A stretch of DNA of 64,000 bases from CAIWHR01 sp963781285. GTDB lineage: Bacteria; Pseudomonadota; Gammaproteobacteria; Burkholderiales; Casimicrobiaceae. The notes beneath the pieces were generated by a model. It was given only the letters and a program-made list of their open reading frames with translations. It had not been told where the DNA came from and searched no databases. A program made the translations under genes and the position numbers. How positions within the stretch are numbered: the first letter of the stretch is position 1; each line of letters starts with the position of its first letter. The DNA is taken from assembly GCA_963781285.1 (NCBI GenBank), contig CAWAFI010000017.1, positions 1 to 64,000 of the forward strand, read 5' to 3'. This document shows, piece by piece, positions 28,937 to 39,948 of this stretch.

Positions 28937-29027
<91 letters not shown>

Positions 29028-29054
29028 AATCAAGAGCTTGCACCCCATCATTTA

Positions 29055-29089
<35 letters not shown>

Positions 29090-29720
29090 GTCGACTTTCG
29101 TCTTGGCAGAGTGCTGTGTTTTTGTTAAACAGTCGCAGCCACCCTTTCACTGCGGCCCCTCTCGGCTCCAGCTGTACGCTCTCACCTACCAGGGGCGCAC
29201 CTTATCCCGAAGTTACGGTGCTAATTTGCCGAGTTCCTTCTCCTGAGTTCTCTCAAGCGCCTTAGAATATTCATCCTGCCCACCTGTGTCGGTTTGCGGT
29301 ACGGTCAACCAACGACTGAAGCTTAGAGGCTTTTCCTGGAAGCAGGGTATCGCGCACTTCAGGCCGGCAAGCCGGCCCTCGTCATCACGCCTCGGCTAAG
29401 ACCCCCGGATTTGCCAAAGGACCACGCCTACACGCTTCAACCGGGACGTCCAACACCCGGCCGCGCTAACCTTCTCCGTCCCCCCATCGCATCGCAGGTC
29501 GGTGCGGGAATATTGACCCGCTTCCCATCGGCTACGACTCTCGTCCTCACCTTAGGGGCCGACTCACCCTGCGCCGATGAACGTGGCGCAGGAAACCTTG
29601 GGCTTTCGGCGAGCGGGCCTTTCACCCGCTTTATCGCTACTCATGTCAGCATTCGCACTTCCGATACCTCCAGCAAGGGTCTCCCCTCACCTTCACCGGC
29701 CTACGGAACGCTCTCCTACC

Positions 29721-29806
29721 GTGAAAGTAGGGTCAGACTCGACTTTCGCCACAGCCTGTGCCCTTGCGAGTCAGACCCGGAAAGTCGAGTCTGACCCTAC
29801 TTTCAC
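29721..29806. repeat. perfect 27-bp inverted repeat forming the helix-45 intervening sequence
   Basis: Bases 29721-29747 (GTGAAAGTAGGGTCAGACTC, then GACTTTC) are the exact reverse complement of 29780-29806, with a 32-base loop. It lies in the 23S rRNA where other bacteria have the helix-45 tip. The GGGTCAGACTCGACTTTC core resembles the inverted repeats that flank REP-type elements and their TnpA-like transposases in betaproteobacteria; that likeness is from memory and not verified. Confidence 0.9.
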
Positions 29807-29884
29807 CCGCGATTTCGGTGCCTAGCTTGAGCCCCGTTACATCTTCCGCGCAGGACGACTCGACCAGTGAGCTATTACGCTTTC

Positions 29885-29916
<32 letters not shown>

Positions 29917-30418
29917 TGGCTGTCTGAGCCTTCCCACCTCGTTTCCCACTTAGCTAAGTCTTGGGGACCTTAATCGGCGGTCTGGGTTGTTTCCCTCTCG
30001 ACGCCGGACGTTAGCACCCGACGTCTGTCTCCCAGGCTCGCACTCAACGGTATTCGGAGTTTGCTATGGCGCGGTAAGTCACAATGACCCCCGCCACCAT
30101 GACAGTGCTCTACCCCCGTCGGTGATACCTGAGGCACTACCTAAATAGTTTTCGGAGAGAACCAGCTATTTCCGGATTTGATTAGCCTTTCACCCCTACC
30201 CACAGCTCATCCCCTACCTTTTCAACGGTAGTGGGTTCGGCCCTCCAGTGAGTGTTACCCCACCTTCAGCCTGGCCATGGGTAGATCATCCGGTTTCGGG
30301 TCTACGCCATGCGACTAAGTCGCCCTGTTCGGACTCGCTTTCGCTACGCCTCCCCTATCCGGTTAAGCTCGCCACACAACGTAAGTCGCTGACCCATTAT
30401 ACAAAAGGTACGCCGTCA

Positions 30419-30597
30419 CCCCAGCTTGATTGGCCCTCCAGGCCCATCGGCTGGGGTGCCGGCTACGCTCACTTGCGTTCGCGTTACGCCGTCACTTCCA
30501 TCCAACGGACCTGCAGGATCTGCTTCATCTTGAAGTTCTTTTGCCGCGCTCGCTATCGCTCGCGCGTCAAAGAACCCGAAGACCAATAAAGCTGGGG
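30419..30597. other. helix-25 intervening sequence of 23S rRNA
   Basis: The sequence between the conserved CGCCGTCACC and CTCCGACTGTTTG is about 170 bases longer than in E. coli. Its ends pair (CCCCAGCTT at 30419-30427 with AAGCTGGGG at 30589-30597), and an inner hairpin joins GTTCTTT near 30535 to AAAGAAC near 30573. This is the standard form of an RNase III-excised intervening sequence at helix 25. Confidence 0.8.
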
Positions 30598-31001
30598 CTC
30601 CGACTGTTTGTATGCATGCGGTTTCAGGATCTATTTCACTCCCCTCCCGGGGTTCTTTTCGCCTTTCCCTCACGGTACTGGTTCACTATCGGTCGATCAC
30701 GAGTATTTAGCCTTGGAGGATGGTCCCCCCATCTTCAGACAGGATTACACGTGTCCCGCCCTACTTGTCTCGCGCTTGGTTCCACAATCGCCTCTTCGGT
30801 TACGGGGCTCTCACCCACTGCGGCCGGCCTTTCCAGACCGTTCCCCTGAGGCAACTGCTAAATCGCGACGGCTGCTCCCGTTTCGCTCGCCACTACTCTG
30901 GGAATCTCGGTTGATTTCTGTTCCTCCGGCTACTGAGATGTTTCAGTTCACCGGGTTCGCTCTACCTGCCCTATGTATTCAGGCAGGAGTGACCCTTGCG
31001 G

Positions 31002-31033
<32 letters not shown>

Positions 31034-31275
31034 AATGCTCGTTTGCCAGCTCCCCGCAGCTTTTCGCAGGCTGCCACGTCCTTCATCGCCTGTGATCGCC
31101 AAGGCATCCACCACATGCACTTAGTCGCTTGACCCCATAACACTGAGCACTGCTCCGCTCGCATTACGGGTGTTTGCGCTACCCGCCCGCCCCGAACTCA
31201 ACAGGACGAACGGGTCGATACAATCCAACCCAGCACACGACCAACTGCATCGTGTGCGCTTTACTTCTTCCACAT

Positions 31276-31287
31276 TGTTAAAGAACA
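31276..31287 (-). promoter_or_regulatory. boxA-like antitermination site in 16S-23S spacer
   Basis: The minus strand reads TGTTCTTTAACA, close to the rrn boxA consensus TGCTCTTTAACA, in the spacer before the 23S gene. A second copy is in the leader at 33365. The rest of the spacer (31133-31374) has no gene. Confidence 0.75.
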
Positions 31288-31374
31288 ACCGATATCTGGC
31301 AAAAAACAGAGGTAAGCCCAGCGGCTTGCCTATGCTTTCTTGATTCCCATTGCCTGTGTCGCCGACCCCGAGGT

Positions 31375-31450
31375 TGGTGGAGCTGATCGGGATCGAACCG
31401 ACGACCCCCTGCTTGCAAAGCAGGTGCTCTCCCAGCTGAGCTACAGCCCC
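31375..31450 (-). tRNA. tRNA-Ala (TGC)
   Basis: A 76-base tRNA on the minus strand with acceptor GGGGCTG, D-arm GCTCAGCTGGGAGAGC, anticodon TGC in CTTTGCAAG and an encoded CCA end. It is the second spacer tRNA of the rRNA operon. Confidence 0.97.
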
Positions 31451-31462
31451 GGTAAGTGATGA

Positions 31463-31539
31463 TGGTGGGTCTGGATGGATTCGAACCATCGACCCCCGCC
31501 TTATCAAGACGGTGCTCTAACCAACTGAGCTACAGGCCC
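31463..31539 (-). tRNA. tRNA-Ile (GAT)
   Basis: A 77-base tRNA on the minus strand with acceptor GGGCCTG, D-arm GCTCAGTTGGTTAGAGC, anticodon GAT in CTTGATAAG, and an encoded CCA end. It follows the 16S gene, in the usual Ile-Ala order. Confidence 0.97.
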
Positions 31540-31610
31540 CTGTCGGGGTGGGCATCCCGCCCCCTGGCTACAACCGATAAGCGTGGGCACTGGAACACTT
31601 TGGCGTTCCG

Positions 31611-33147
<1,537 letters not shown>

Positions 33148-33364
33148 ATCCAATACAAAGTCACTCAATCGACGTTGGCCCCATCCCGGTTCCTTGCAGA
33201 ACCAGGACAAGACGTTGCGCTTCCGTCCCCTTGCAGAAACGAAAGCGACTTTGCGTCGTGTGAGCACCTTAAGTCCTTCGCTTCCCCGCACACGATTCGG
33301 CTTTCACCAAACCGGAGCACGGGGCGCCCAAGCACCCCAGCACCCACACTTATCGGTTGCGATT

Positions 33365-33376
33365 TGTTAAAGAACA
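33365..33376 (-). promoter_or_regulatory. boxA in rRNA leader
   Basis: TGTTCTTTAACA on the minus strand, between the rRNA promoter and the 16S gene, repeats the boxA-like site in the spacer. It should recruit the rRNA antitermination complex. The rest of the leader, 33148-33440, shows no gene. Confidence 0.75.
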
Positions 33377-33444
33377 GGCCGGCCCGCGCCCAGCGCCGTG
33401 ACGTTGTCACGAGCCAGCGCCAAATGTGCCAGCAAAGAAGCGCG

Positions 33445-33472
33445 ATTATACAACGTTTTGGTCCCCGGTCAA
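33445..33472 (-). promoter_or_regulatory. sigma-70 promoter of the rRNA operon
   Basis: On the minus strand TTGACC (-35, 33467-33472) and TATAAT (-10, 33445-33450) are 16 bases apart, followed by a GC-rich start region, as in strong rRNA P1 promoters. It is the only near-consensus promoter in the leader. Confidence 0.85.
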
Positions 33473-33660
33473 CACCTGCTCCTCGGCGCCGGCTCTGGGA
33501 TTCGACGTTCCGCCGGCACAATCGGTGCGCCGGCGTTCCGGCCGCCGGCACCTCGCGGCCCGCTGCTAGAATGCCCGTGGCATGCCGGTCTGCGCTTTGA
33601 CGGCATCGAGCGCCCCTTTGGTAACGGTCCGGCTTGCGCTCCGTATCGATCGCAACACCT

Positions 33661-34680
33661 GTGCCCCGCTCCGTCCTCATTGTCAAACTGGCTGCCATTG
33701 GCGACGTCGTGATGGCGTTGCCGATGGTGACGGCGTTGCGGTCTGCGGATCCCGCAACGCGCATCACGTGGCTCTGCGGCGCGACAGTCGCGCCACTCCT
33801 GCGCTGTGTCGAGGGTATCGACGAGCTCGTCGTCGTCGACGACGCCGCCGTGCTGGGCGGCGCACGAACGCGAAAGGCACAGGCGGTGTTGTCCGCCTGG
33901 AAAGCGCTGCGCGGCAAGCGCTTCGACCTCGTCGTCACTGCGCATTCCGATCGGCGGTATCGAATGCTTGCCGCGCGCGTACGCAGCCCTGAGCGCCGCT
34001 GGCTCGGCGAGCGCGGCGCGCGCCCGCGGCTCGTTCCCGGTCGCTTCCACGGCGACGAATACGTGCGGCTCGTGACCGGCGCCGACGACTGGACCGCCAT
34101 TCGTTTCCCGCCGCCGCCGGTGCGCGCGACACTCGACGCCGGCATCGCGGAGCGTCTGGGCGACTTGGAAGAGCAGCCTCTCATCGCGCTTGCGCCCGGA
34201 GGCGCCCGCAACCCCGCGCGCGACAATCCTCTGCGCCGCTGGCCGCTCGAGCGCTATGCCGAACTCGCCGGCTTGCTGGTCGCCCACGGACGCCGCGTTG
34301 TGCTGACCGGCGGTCCCGACGACACGTGGGTTCGCGCCGCCTTCGCGGGCCTCCGCGTCACCGATCTCATCGCCGCCACGACGCTGCCCGGACTCTTCGC
34401 GCTCTATACCCGCTGCGCTGCGGTGGTCACGCACGATTCCGGCCCCCTCCATCTTGCGGACCTCGCGAACGTGGCCGTGGTCGCCCTGTTTGGACCGACG
34501 CCGCCGGCAACGATGATGCGTGAAAGCGCCTCCGTAGCCGTGCTCTGGCCCGGCGCAGCGCTGCCATGCTCGCCGTGCTACGACGGTCGAAACTTCGCCG
34601 CGTGTTCCGACAACCGCTGCATGCAGCTCATCGCGCCGGCGGCCGTCGCCGCGCACGTCGAAGCGCTGCTCGCGCGTTGA
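33661..34680 (+). CDS. GT9 heptosyltransferase-family glycosyltransferase
   Basis: A 339-residue ADP-heptose:LPS heptosyltransferase-type enzyme. It has the N-terminal VLIVKLAAIGDVVMALPM, the sugar-nucleotide region LIALAPGGA and the C-terminal THDSGPLHLADLA and ALFGPTPPAT motifs. It would add a sugar to a core or glycan acceptor at the inner membrane. The GTG at 33661 is the likely start; a TTG nine codons upstream is possible. It opens the glycan locus and is followed after 9 bases by a GT4 gene. Confidence 0.87.
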   Translation: MPRSVLIVKLAAIGDVVMALPMVTALRSADPATRITWLCGATVAPLLRCVEGIDELVVVDDAAVLGGARTRKAQAVLSAWKALRGKRFDLVVTAHSDRRYRMLAARVRSPERRWLGERGARPRLVPGRFHGDEYVRLVTGADDWTAIRFPPPPVRATLDAGIAERLGDLEEQPLIALAPGGARNPARDNPLRRWPLERYAELAGLLVAHGRRVVLTGGPDDTWVRAAFAGLRVTDLIAATTLPGLFALYTRCAAVVTHDSGPLHLADLANVAVVALFGPTPPATMMRESASVAVLWPGAALPCSPCYDGRNFAACSDNRCMQLIAPAAVAAHVEALLAR

Positions 34681-34689
34681 TCGACCGTC

Positions 34690-35856
34690 ATGCGGATCGC
34701 ACTCGTCCACGAATGGCTTGATACCTGGGGCGGCAGCGAGGCGGTGCTCGTGGAGATGCTGCACGTGTTTCCGCACGCCGACATCTACACGCTGGTCGAC
34801 TACCTCCCGCCCGAGGAACGCGCGCGGCTCCCGGCTGCGCGCATTGTTACCTCGTCCCTGCAGCGCCTGCCCGGCGCGCGCCGGTGGTTCCGATACGCCG
34901 CCGTGCTGCGGCCGCAGATGATCGAGCGTTTCGACCTCTCCGGCTACGACCTTGTCATCTCCAATTCGCATGCCGTTGCCAAAGGTGCGCGTACGCACGC
35001 GGGGCAGGTTCACGTGTGTTATTGCCATACGCCGGCACGATTCGCGTGGGCGATGGCCTCGACCTATTCCGACCGCGCGACGCACGGCGCTGAATGGCGG
35101 CGCCTGCCGGTCGAACGGGCATTGTCGCGCTTTCGCGACTGGGACGTCCGGGCGAGCGAGCGCGTCGATCGGTTCATTGCGAACTCGCACCACACCGCTG
35201 CCGCAATCGCCCGCTGTTACCGGCGCCACGCGGACGTCATCTATCCACCGGTCGCCGTCGAGCGCTTCAGCGCGGCGGCGAACCGACGCGCCGAAACCGT
35301 GCGTGGCGCCGACTATGTCACGGTGTCGCGGCTCGTCCCGTACAAGCGTGTCGACGTACTGATCGAAGCATTCCGCGCGTTGCCGGAACGCCGGCTCGTC
35401 ATAATCGGCGACGGCCCGGAACGCGCCCGGCTCGAAGCGCTGGGCGTGCCGAATGTCGAATTTGCCGGACGGCAGGATGACGTGGAAACCGCCCGGCAGG
35501 TGGCCGAGGCGCGCGCATTCCTGTTTGCCGCCGACGAGGATTTCGGCATTGCACCCGTCGAGGCACAGGCGGCGGGCACGCCCGTCATCGCCTTTGGCCA
35601 CGGCGGCGTACGCGAATCGGTTCGTGGGTTGAACGATCCCGCGCCGACCGGCGTGTTTTTCGACACCCAAACGCCAGGTGCGGTCGTTGCGGCGATTACG
35701 ACGTTCGAAAACGACGCGCATCGGATCACGCCGGCGGTGTGCCGCGACAACGCACAGCGGTTCGCGCCCGCACGCTTTTGCGCCGAACTCGAGCGCGCCG
35801 TCGACGCGGCCTACGCCGCACCCGCAAGGCCGCGCCCCGTCGCCGAAGCCGCCTGA
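34690..35856 (+). CDS. GT4 family glycosyltransferase
   Basis: A 388-residue GT-B glycosyltransferase. The N-lobe starts ALVHEWLDTWGGSEAVL, with the acceptor-side IYTLVDY; the donor lobe has VSRLVPYKRVDVLIEAFRAL and the Glu-x7-Glu motif FGIAPVEAQAAGTPVIA with DEDFG. It probably adds a hexose to a lipid-linked glycan. Ten bases separate it from the initiating transferase downstream. Confidence 0.88.
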   Translation: MRIALVHEWLDTWGGSEAVLVEMLHVFPHADIYTLVDYLPPEERARLPAARIVTSSLQRLPGARRWFRYAAVLRPQMIERFDLSGYDLVISNSHAVAKGARTHAGQVHVCYCHTPARFAWAMASTYSDRATHGAEWRRLPVERALSRFRDWDVRASERVDRFIANSHHTAAAIARCYRRHADVIYPPVAVERFSAAANRRAETVRGADYVTVSRLVPYKRVDVLIEAFRALPERRLVIIGDGPERARLEALGVPNVEFAGRQDDVETARQVAEARAFLFAADEDFGIAPVEAQAAGTPVIAFGHGGVRESVRGLNDPAPTGVFFDTQTPGAVVAAITTFENDAHRITPAVCRDNAQRFAPARFCAELERAVDAAYAAPARPRPVAEAA

Positions 35857-35865
35857 CGCCTGGCG

Positions 35866-37260
35866 ATGCGCCGCAACCTCCTCAAGGACATCTCGACGCG
35901 GCTCGACGCTGCGCTGCAGATCATCGATCCGCTGTTCGCAATCGCCGCGGGCGCGATCGCCTACCGCCTCTATTTCGACACCTGGGACATGGAGGCGCGT
36001 TACGTCGCCGCGTTGCTCGCCGTAACGCTCGTTGCATACGCCGCGTTTCCAACGCTGAAGCTCTACCAGTCGCAGCGCGGCATCAGCTTCGCCGAAGAGG
36101 TCCGCGCGCTGTTTCTGGCGTGGGTCGCGATCGCATTGACCGGCGGCGTGTTCCTGTTCCTCACGAAGACCGAGCCCAGTATCTCGCGCGTCTGGGCGTT
36201 GCTGTTGATCACAGGAGGATTTCTCGCGCACACGCTGTCGCGCGCCGCAGTGCGGACTGCGCTGCGGGCACTACGCAAGCGGGGCCGCAACCTCCGTCAC
36301 ATCGTGATCATCGGCGCGGGGGCGCACGGCCGGGAAATCGCCGCACGCCTGAGGAGGGCGCCGTGGAGCGGACTCACTGTGCGGAGCTTCTACGACGACG
36401 ATGCGAGCCTGTACGGCAGCGCGGTCGACGGCGTTCCGATTCTGGGCGGCCTCGCCCGGATCGCCGACGACCTCGCGCAAGACCCCGCCGATCAGGTTTG
36501 GATCGCACTGCCGCTTCGCGCCGAGGAACGCATACAGCAGATCCTCGAGGAACTGCGGCAGACGTCGGCGCTCGTGCGATTCGTGCCGGATATCCAGAGC
36601 TTCCATCTGCTGCATCATTCGGTGACCGAGGTGGCCGGCCTGCCGGTACTGAACCTCACCGACTCGCCGCATACGGGGATCGACTCGACGCGCAAGACGC
36701 TGGAGGACTTTCTGTTGGCGTCGCTTCTCCTGGTCGCGAGCCTTCCGCTGTGGACGCTCATTGCGATCGGCGTGAAGCTGTCCTCGCCCGGCCCGGTGCT
36801 CTACCGCCAGGAACGCGTGACCTGGAACGGCCAGCGCTTCGTCATGCTCAAGTTCCGGTCGATGCCGCAGGACGCCGAATCCGACTCCGGACCCGTGTGG
36901 GCGCGGGAGGGCGAGAGCCGCGCGACGCGATTCGGCGCGTTCCTCCGCCGTTACAGTCTTGACGAGTTACCGCAGCTCTGGAACGTGCTGAATGGTGAAA
37001 TGTCGCTCGTCGGACCGCGGCCCGAGCGGCCGGAATTCGTCCGGCAGTACCGGCAGCAGATTCCGGGTTACATGCAGAAACATCTCGTCAAGGCGGGTAT
37101 CACCGGCTGGGCGCAGGTCAACGATCTGCGCGGCGACACCGACCTTGCGCAGCGGATACAATACGATCTCTACTATATCGACAACTGGTCCGTGTTGTTC
37201 GACCTGCGCATCCTCGCACTCACGCTTTGGCACATCCTGACGAGTCGTCACGCCCGCTAG
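35866..37260 (+). CDS. undecaprenyl-phosphate glycose phosphotransferase (WcaJ/GumD-like)
   Basis: A 464-residue polyprenyl-phosphate sugar-1-phosphate transferase that starts repeat-unit synthesis. It has four N-terminal helices, a CoA-binding-like Rossmann domain (HIVIIGAGAHGREIA) and the C-terminal catalytic domain with SSPGPVLYRQERV, MLKFRSM, YSLDELPQLWNVL and MSLVGPRPERPEF. The phosphate-binding Asp/Glu pair and KFRSM are intact. The C-terminal IQYDLYYIDNWSVLFDLRIL is typical. It is the presumed first enzyme of the O-antigen- or capsule-like pathway of this locus. Confidence 0.92.
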   Translation: MRRNLLKDISTRLDAALQIIDPLFAIAAGAIAYRLYFDTWDMEARYVAALLAVTLVAYAAFPTLKLYQSQRGISFAEEVRALFLAWVAIALTGGVFLFLTKTEPSISRVWALLLITGGFLAHTLSRAAVRTALRALRKRGRNLRHIVIIGAGAHGREIAARLRRAPWSGLTVRSFYDDDASLYGSAVDGVPILGGLARIADDLAQDPADQVWIALPLRAEERIQQILEELRQTSALVRFVPDIQSFHLLHHSVTEVAGLPVLNLTDSPHTGIDSTRKTLEDFLLASLLLVASLPLWTLIAIGVKLSSPGPVLYRQERVTWNGQRFVMLKFRSMPQDAESDSGPVWAREGESRATRFGAFLRRYSLDELPQLWNVLNGEMSLVGPRPERPEFVRQYRQQIPGYMQKHLVKAGITGWAQVNDLRGDTDLAQRIQYDLYYIDNWSVLFDLRILALTLWHILTSRHAR

Positions 37261-37286
37261 CGGAATCGCCCGGCCATCTCCCACCC

Positions 37287-38492
37287 GTGCCTGCGGACGA
37301 GGCGGTCGCGATTCCCGCACCGCACGCGGGCCGTGCCCTGAGCATTGTCGCGGCAAGCTTTGCGATCGCCTTGATCGCCCTTTTCCTGGCGTACCTCTCG
37401 CTTGCCGCCCCGGGGGCTTGGTTCAGCACCGTGGACTCGAAATTGTACGGGGCGCGCGCACTCGCCGTTGCCGTGGGGAACGGCGTGCTCGACGGCGACG
37501 CGCTCGTCGTCATGCCCGCCGACGCCTCCGGCACGATCATCGTCACTGTCGCGGTCGCCATCCGCGCGGGTGATTACCCCGGCGTCGCGTGGCATGTCAC
37601 CGGCCTGCCGGTGGGCACCGAGGCACGGCTGCTCTGGCGTAACCAATTCAAGCCTGGCCGCACGTTCACGATGGACATTCCGGTCGAGGCCGATCGCCTC
37701 GCGCCGATCGTGGCCGCCCGCAATCCGAACTGGATCGGGCCCGTCAATGGCGTCGCGCTCGCACTGCGGCTGCCGGTCGCGAACGAGCCCGTGCGGATTG
37801 TCGGCGTGACCGCCGATACGCTGTCGGTACGATCGCTGGTCGGCAGCCGCCTGCGCGACTGGACCGCGTTCGAACCCTGGACCGGCGCCTCGATCAACAC
37901 CGTCGTCGGCGGCGCCGATCTGCAGGAACTCCCGCTGCCACCGCTGTTCGGGTTGGCGGCGTTGCTCGCCACGGCCATCACGGTCGGGCTCGGTCGATGG
38001 CGCCCGCACTGGATCGGCGCCGGATTGCCGTTGGCGCTCGCGGCGACGTTCGGCGCGGCATGGCTCGCACTCGACGCGCGCTGGCAGTGGAATCTCGCCC
38101 GACAGGTCAGGGTGACCGCCAGCGAATATTCCGGCAAGAGCTGGCGCGACAAGCATGTCGCCGCCGAGGATGGTCAGCTGTTCCAGTTCATCGAAAAGGT
38201 ACGCGCGACCCTCCCCCGGACGCCGGCGCGCGTCTTCATGGTCGCAGACGCGCACTATTTTCGCGGCCGCGGTGCGTATCACCTCTATCCGCACAACGTT
38301 CATTTCGACCCGTGGCGCAACACGGTACCACCCCCGCTCGCGCTGCGCCCGGGCGATTATCTCGTCGTCTATCAGCGGCGCGGCATCCAGTTCGACGCCG
38401 CAAAAGGGCTGCTGCGCTGGGACAGCGGCCCTCCGGTGGCGGCCGAGTCGCTCTTGGTCGAGCCGGGCGCGGCGCTGTTCCGGATCCGCTGA
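37287..38492 (+). CDS. membrane-anchored protein of unknown function
   Basis: A 401-residue protein, unrecognised. It has one N-terminal helix (LSIVAASFAIALIALFLAYL), a soluble domain of about 170 residues with beta character, two helices near the middle (LFGLAALLATAITVGLG and LALAATFGAAWLALDARWQW), and a C-terminal soluble domain with RVFMVADAHYFRGRGAYHLY and PGDYLVVYQRRG. The stop is directly followed by the next ATG. The GTG at 37287 is chosen because a TTG frame extension at 37227 would lie inside the upstream gene. It is probably a partner of the next membrane protein. Confidence 0.55.
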   Translation: MPADEAVAIPAPHAGRALSIVAASFAIALIALFLAYLSLAAPGAWFSTVDSKLYGARALAVAVGNGVLDGDALVVMPADASGTIIVTVAVAIRAGDYPGVAWHVTGLPVGTEARLLWRNQFKPGRTFTMDIPVEADRLAPIVAARNPNWIGPVNGVALALRLPVANEPVRIVGVTADTLSVRSLVGSRLRDWTAFEPWTGASINTVVGGADLQELPLPPLFGLAALLATAITVGLGRWRPHWIGAGLPLALAATFGAAWLALDARWQWNLARQVRVTASEYSGKSWRDKHVAAEDGQLFQFIEKVRATLPRTPARVFMVADAHYFRGRGAYHLYPHNVHFDPWRNTVPPPLALRPGDYLVVYQRRGIQFDAAKGLLRWDSGPPVAAESLLVEPGAALFRIR

Positions 38493-39923
38493 ATGGAAGC
38501 GTTGATGCTGATCGCCGGATTGCTGTTGCCGTGGCTGCTGGGAATTGTGGTGTTGCTCGCGGCCCGCGATCCGCGTAGCCCGCTCGCCGCACCCGGCGAG
38601 ATCGCCTGGATTGCAGGCGCCGGCTATCTCACCGGTGCATTCCTGCTCACACTGTGGATGCGCGTGCTCTCGCAGGTTGGTGTGCGCTTCGGCGTGTTGC
38701 CGATCGCCCTGCCGCTCGGTCTCGCCGCGCTGGCGCTGGGCTACCTCGCCTGGCGCCGTCACGGCGGCGCGCCGGTGACGGAGGCCGTGCGTGCCGCATT
38801 GCGCGCGCTGCTCGCACCGCCAGGTCTCGCCGGGGCGGCGCGCATCACGTGGCGGCTGTTGCTGGCGTGGCTCGCACTGCGCTACGCGCTGCTCGGACTG
38901 CTCGTCGAATGGCAGCCGCTCTATCCGTGGGACGCGTGGATCCAGTGGGCGACGAAGGCTCGTGTCTGGTACGAGTTGGGACAGATCGTCCCGTTCGTGC
39001 GCAGTGAAGCTTGGTACGCGGCCGGCGGAGCCGCCTGGTTCGATGCGTCGCCGGAATATCCGTCGACGGTCCCGCTCCTTCAGGTATGGTCGTGCCTTGC
39101 GCTCGGGCGCTGGGACGATGCGCTGATGAACTGGCCGTGGTGGCAGTTCTCCGTGGCATTGACGCTCGCCATCTACGGGGCGCTGCGCTCACTCGATGTC
39201 CCGGCGCTCGGAGCGCTCACCGGTGCGTTCATCGTCGCGACGCTCCCGCTCGCCAACGTCCACGTCGCACTCGCCGGCTACGCGGACCTGCCCATGGCCG
39301 CCTACTACACCGGCGCCGTGCTGGCATTCCTGCGCTGGAGCGCAACGCGCGATGCACGCAAGGCGAGCCTCGCGCTGCTGCTCGCCCTCGCCTGTACGCA
39401 GATCAAGATACCGGGGCTCGGCTGGGCGCTCACCCTCGTGCCCGGGGTCGTCGTCGTGTTGCTGCCCCGGCAGGCACTCAAGTTTGCGGCGATCGGACTC
39501 CCGCTGACGCTATTCGTGCTCGCCGTGCTCGCGCAGACGCACCCGGTCGTCCTCGGCTACCAGTTGCACCTCGACTTCGATCCGGCATGGCGCGCCCTCG
39601 GCGAAACCCACTTCCTGCTTTCCAACTGGCACCTGCTCTGGTACGCCGCGCTCGCCGCCGCGCTGCTCGCATGGCGGCAGCTCGCCTCGCCCCAACTGTT
39701 CCCGCTGACGGCAGTGGTCGCCGCCGGCTGGCTCTTCCTTGCCATCGTGTTCAGCTTCACCAACGCGCGGAACTGGGTTACCGAGCAGACGACGGTCAAT
39801 CGCGCGACGCTGCATGCCGCCCCGCTCGCCGCCGTCTTCGTGGTGCTCGCATTCCGCGTTTTCGCCGCGCGCTGGGCCGCGGCGCGCCCAGGCGCGCCTC
39901 TCGACGCGACGCCGGCAGCGTAG
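38493..39923 (+). CDS. polytopic membrane protein, GT-C glycosyltransferase-like
   Basis: A 476-residue protein with about 11 hydrophobic helices. It starts immediately at the preceding stop. A loop after the third helix contains LYPWDAWIQWATKARVWYE, an acidic/aromatic loop at the place where GT-C enzymes (PMT/ArnT type) hold their catalytic Asp. Later loops have PEYPSTVPLLQVW and the stretch around WVTEQTTVNRATLH. GT-C is my inference from this layout; no specific family is established. It would transfer a sugar from a polyprenyl donor on the periplasmic side. Confidence 0.6.
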   Translation: MEALMLIAGLLLPWLLGIVVLLAARDPRSPLAAPGEIAWIAGAGYLTGAFLLTLWMRVLSQVGVRFGVLPIALPLGLAALALGYLAWRRHGGAPVTEAVRAALRALLAPPGLAGAARITWRLLLAWLALRYALLGLLVEWQPLYPWDAWIQWATKARVWYELGQIVPFVRSEAWYAAGGAAWFDASPEYPSTVPLLQVWSCLALGRWDDALMNWPWWQFSVALTLAIYGALRSLDVPALGALTGAFIVATLPLANVHVALAGYADLPMAAYYTGAVLAFLRWSATRDARKASLALLLALACTQIKIPGLGWALTLVPGVVVVLLPRQALKFAAIGLPLTLFVLAVLAQTHPVVLGYQLHLDFDPAWRALGETHFLLSNWHLLWYAALAAALLAWRQLASPQLFPLTAVVAAGWLFLAIVFSFTNARNWVTEQTTVNRATLHAAPLAAVFVVLAFRVFAARWAAARPGAPLDATPAA

Positions 39924-39948
39924 CGTCCCGGCCTCGCATCGCTCGCAC

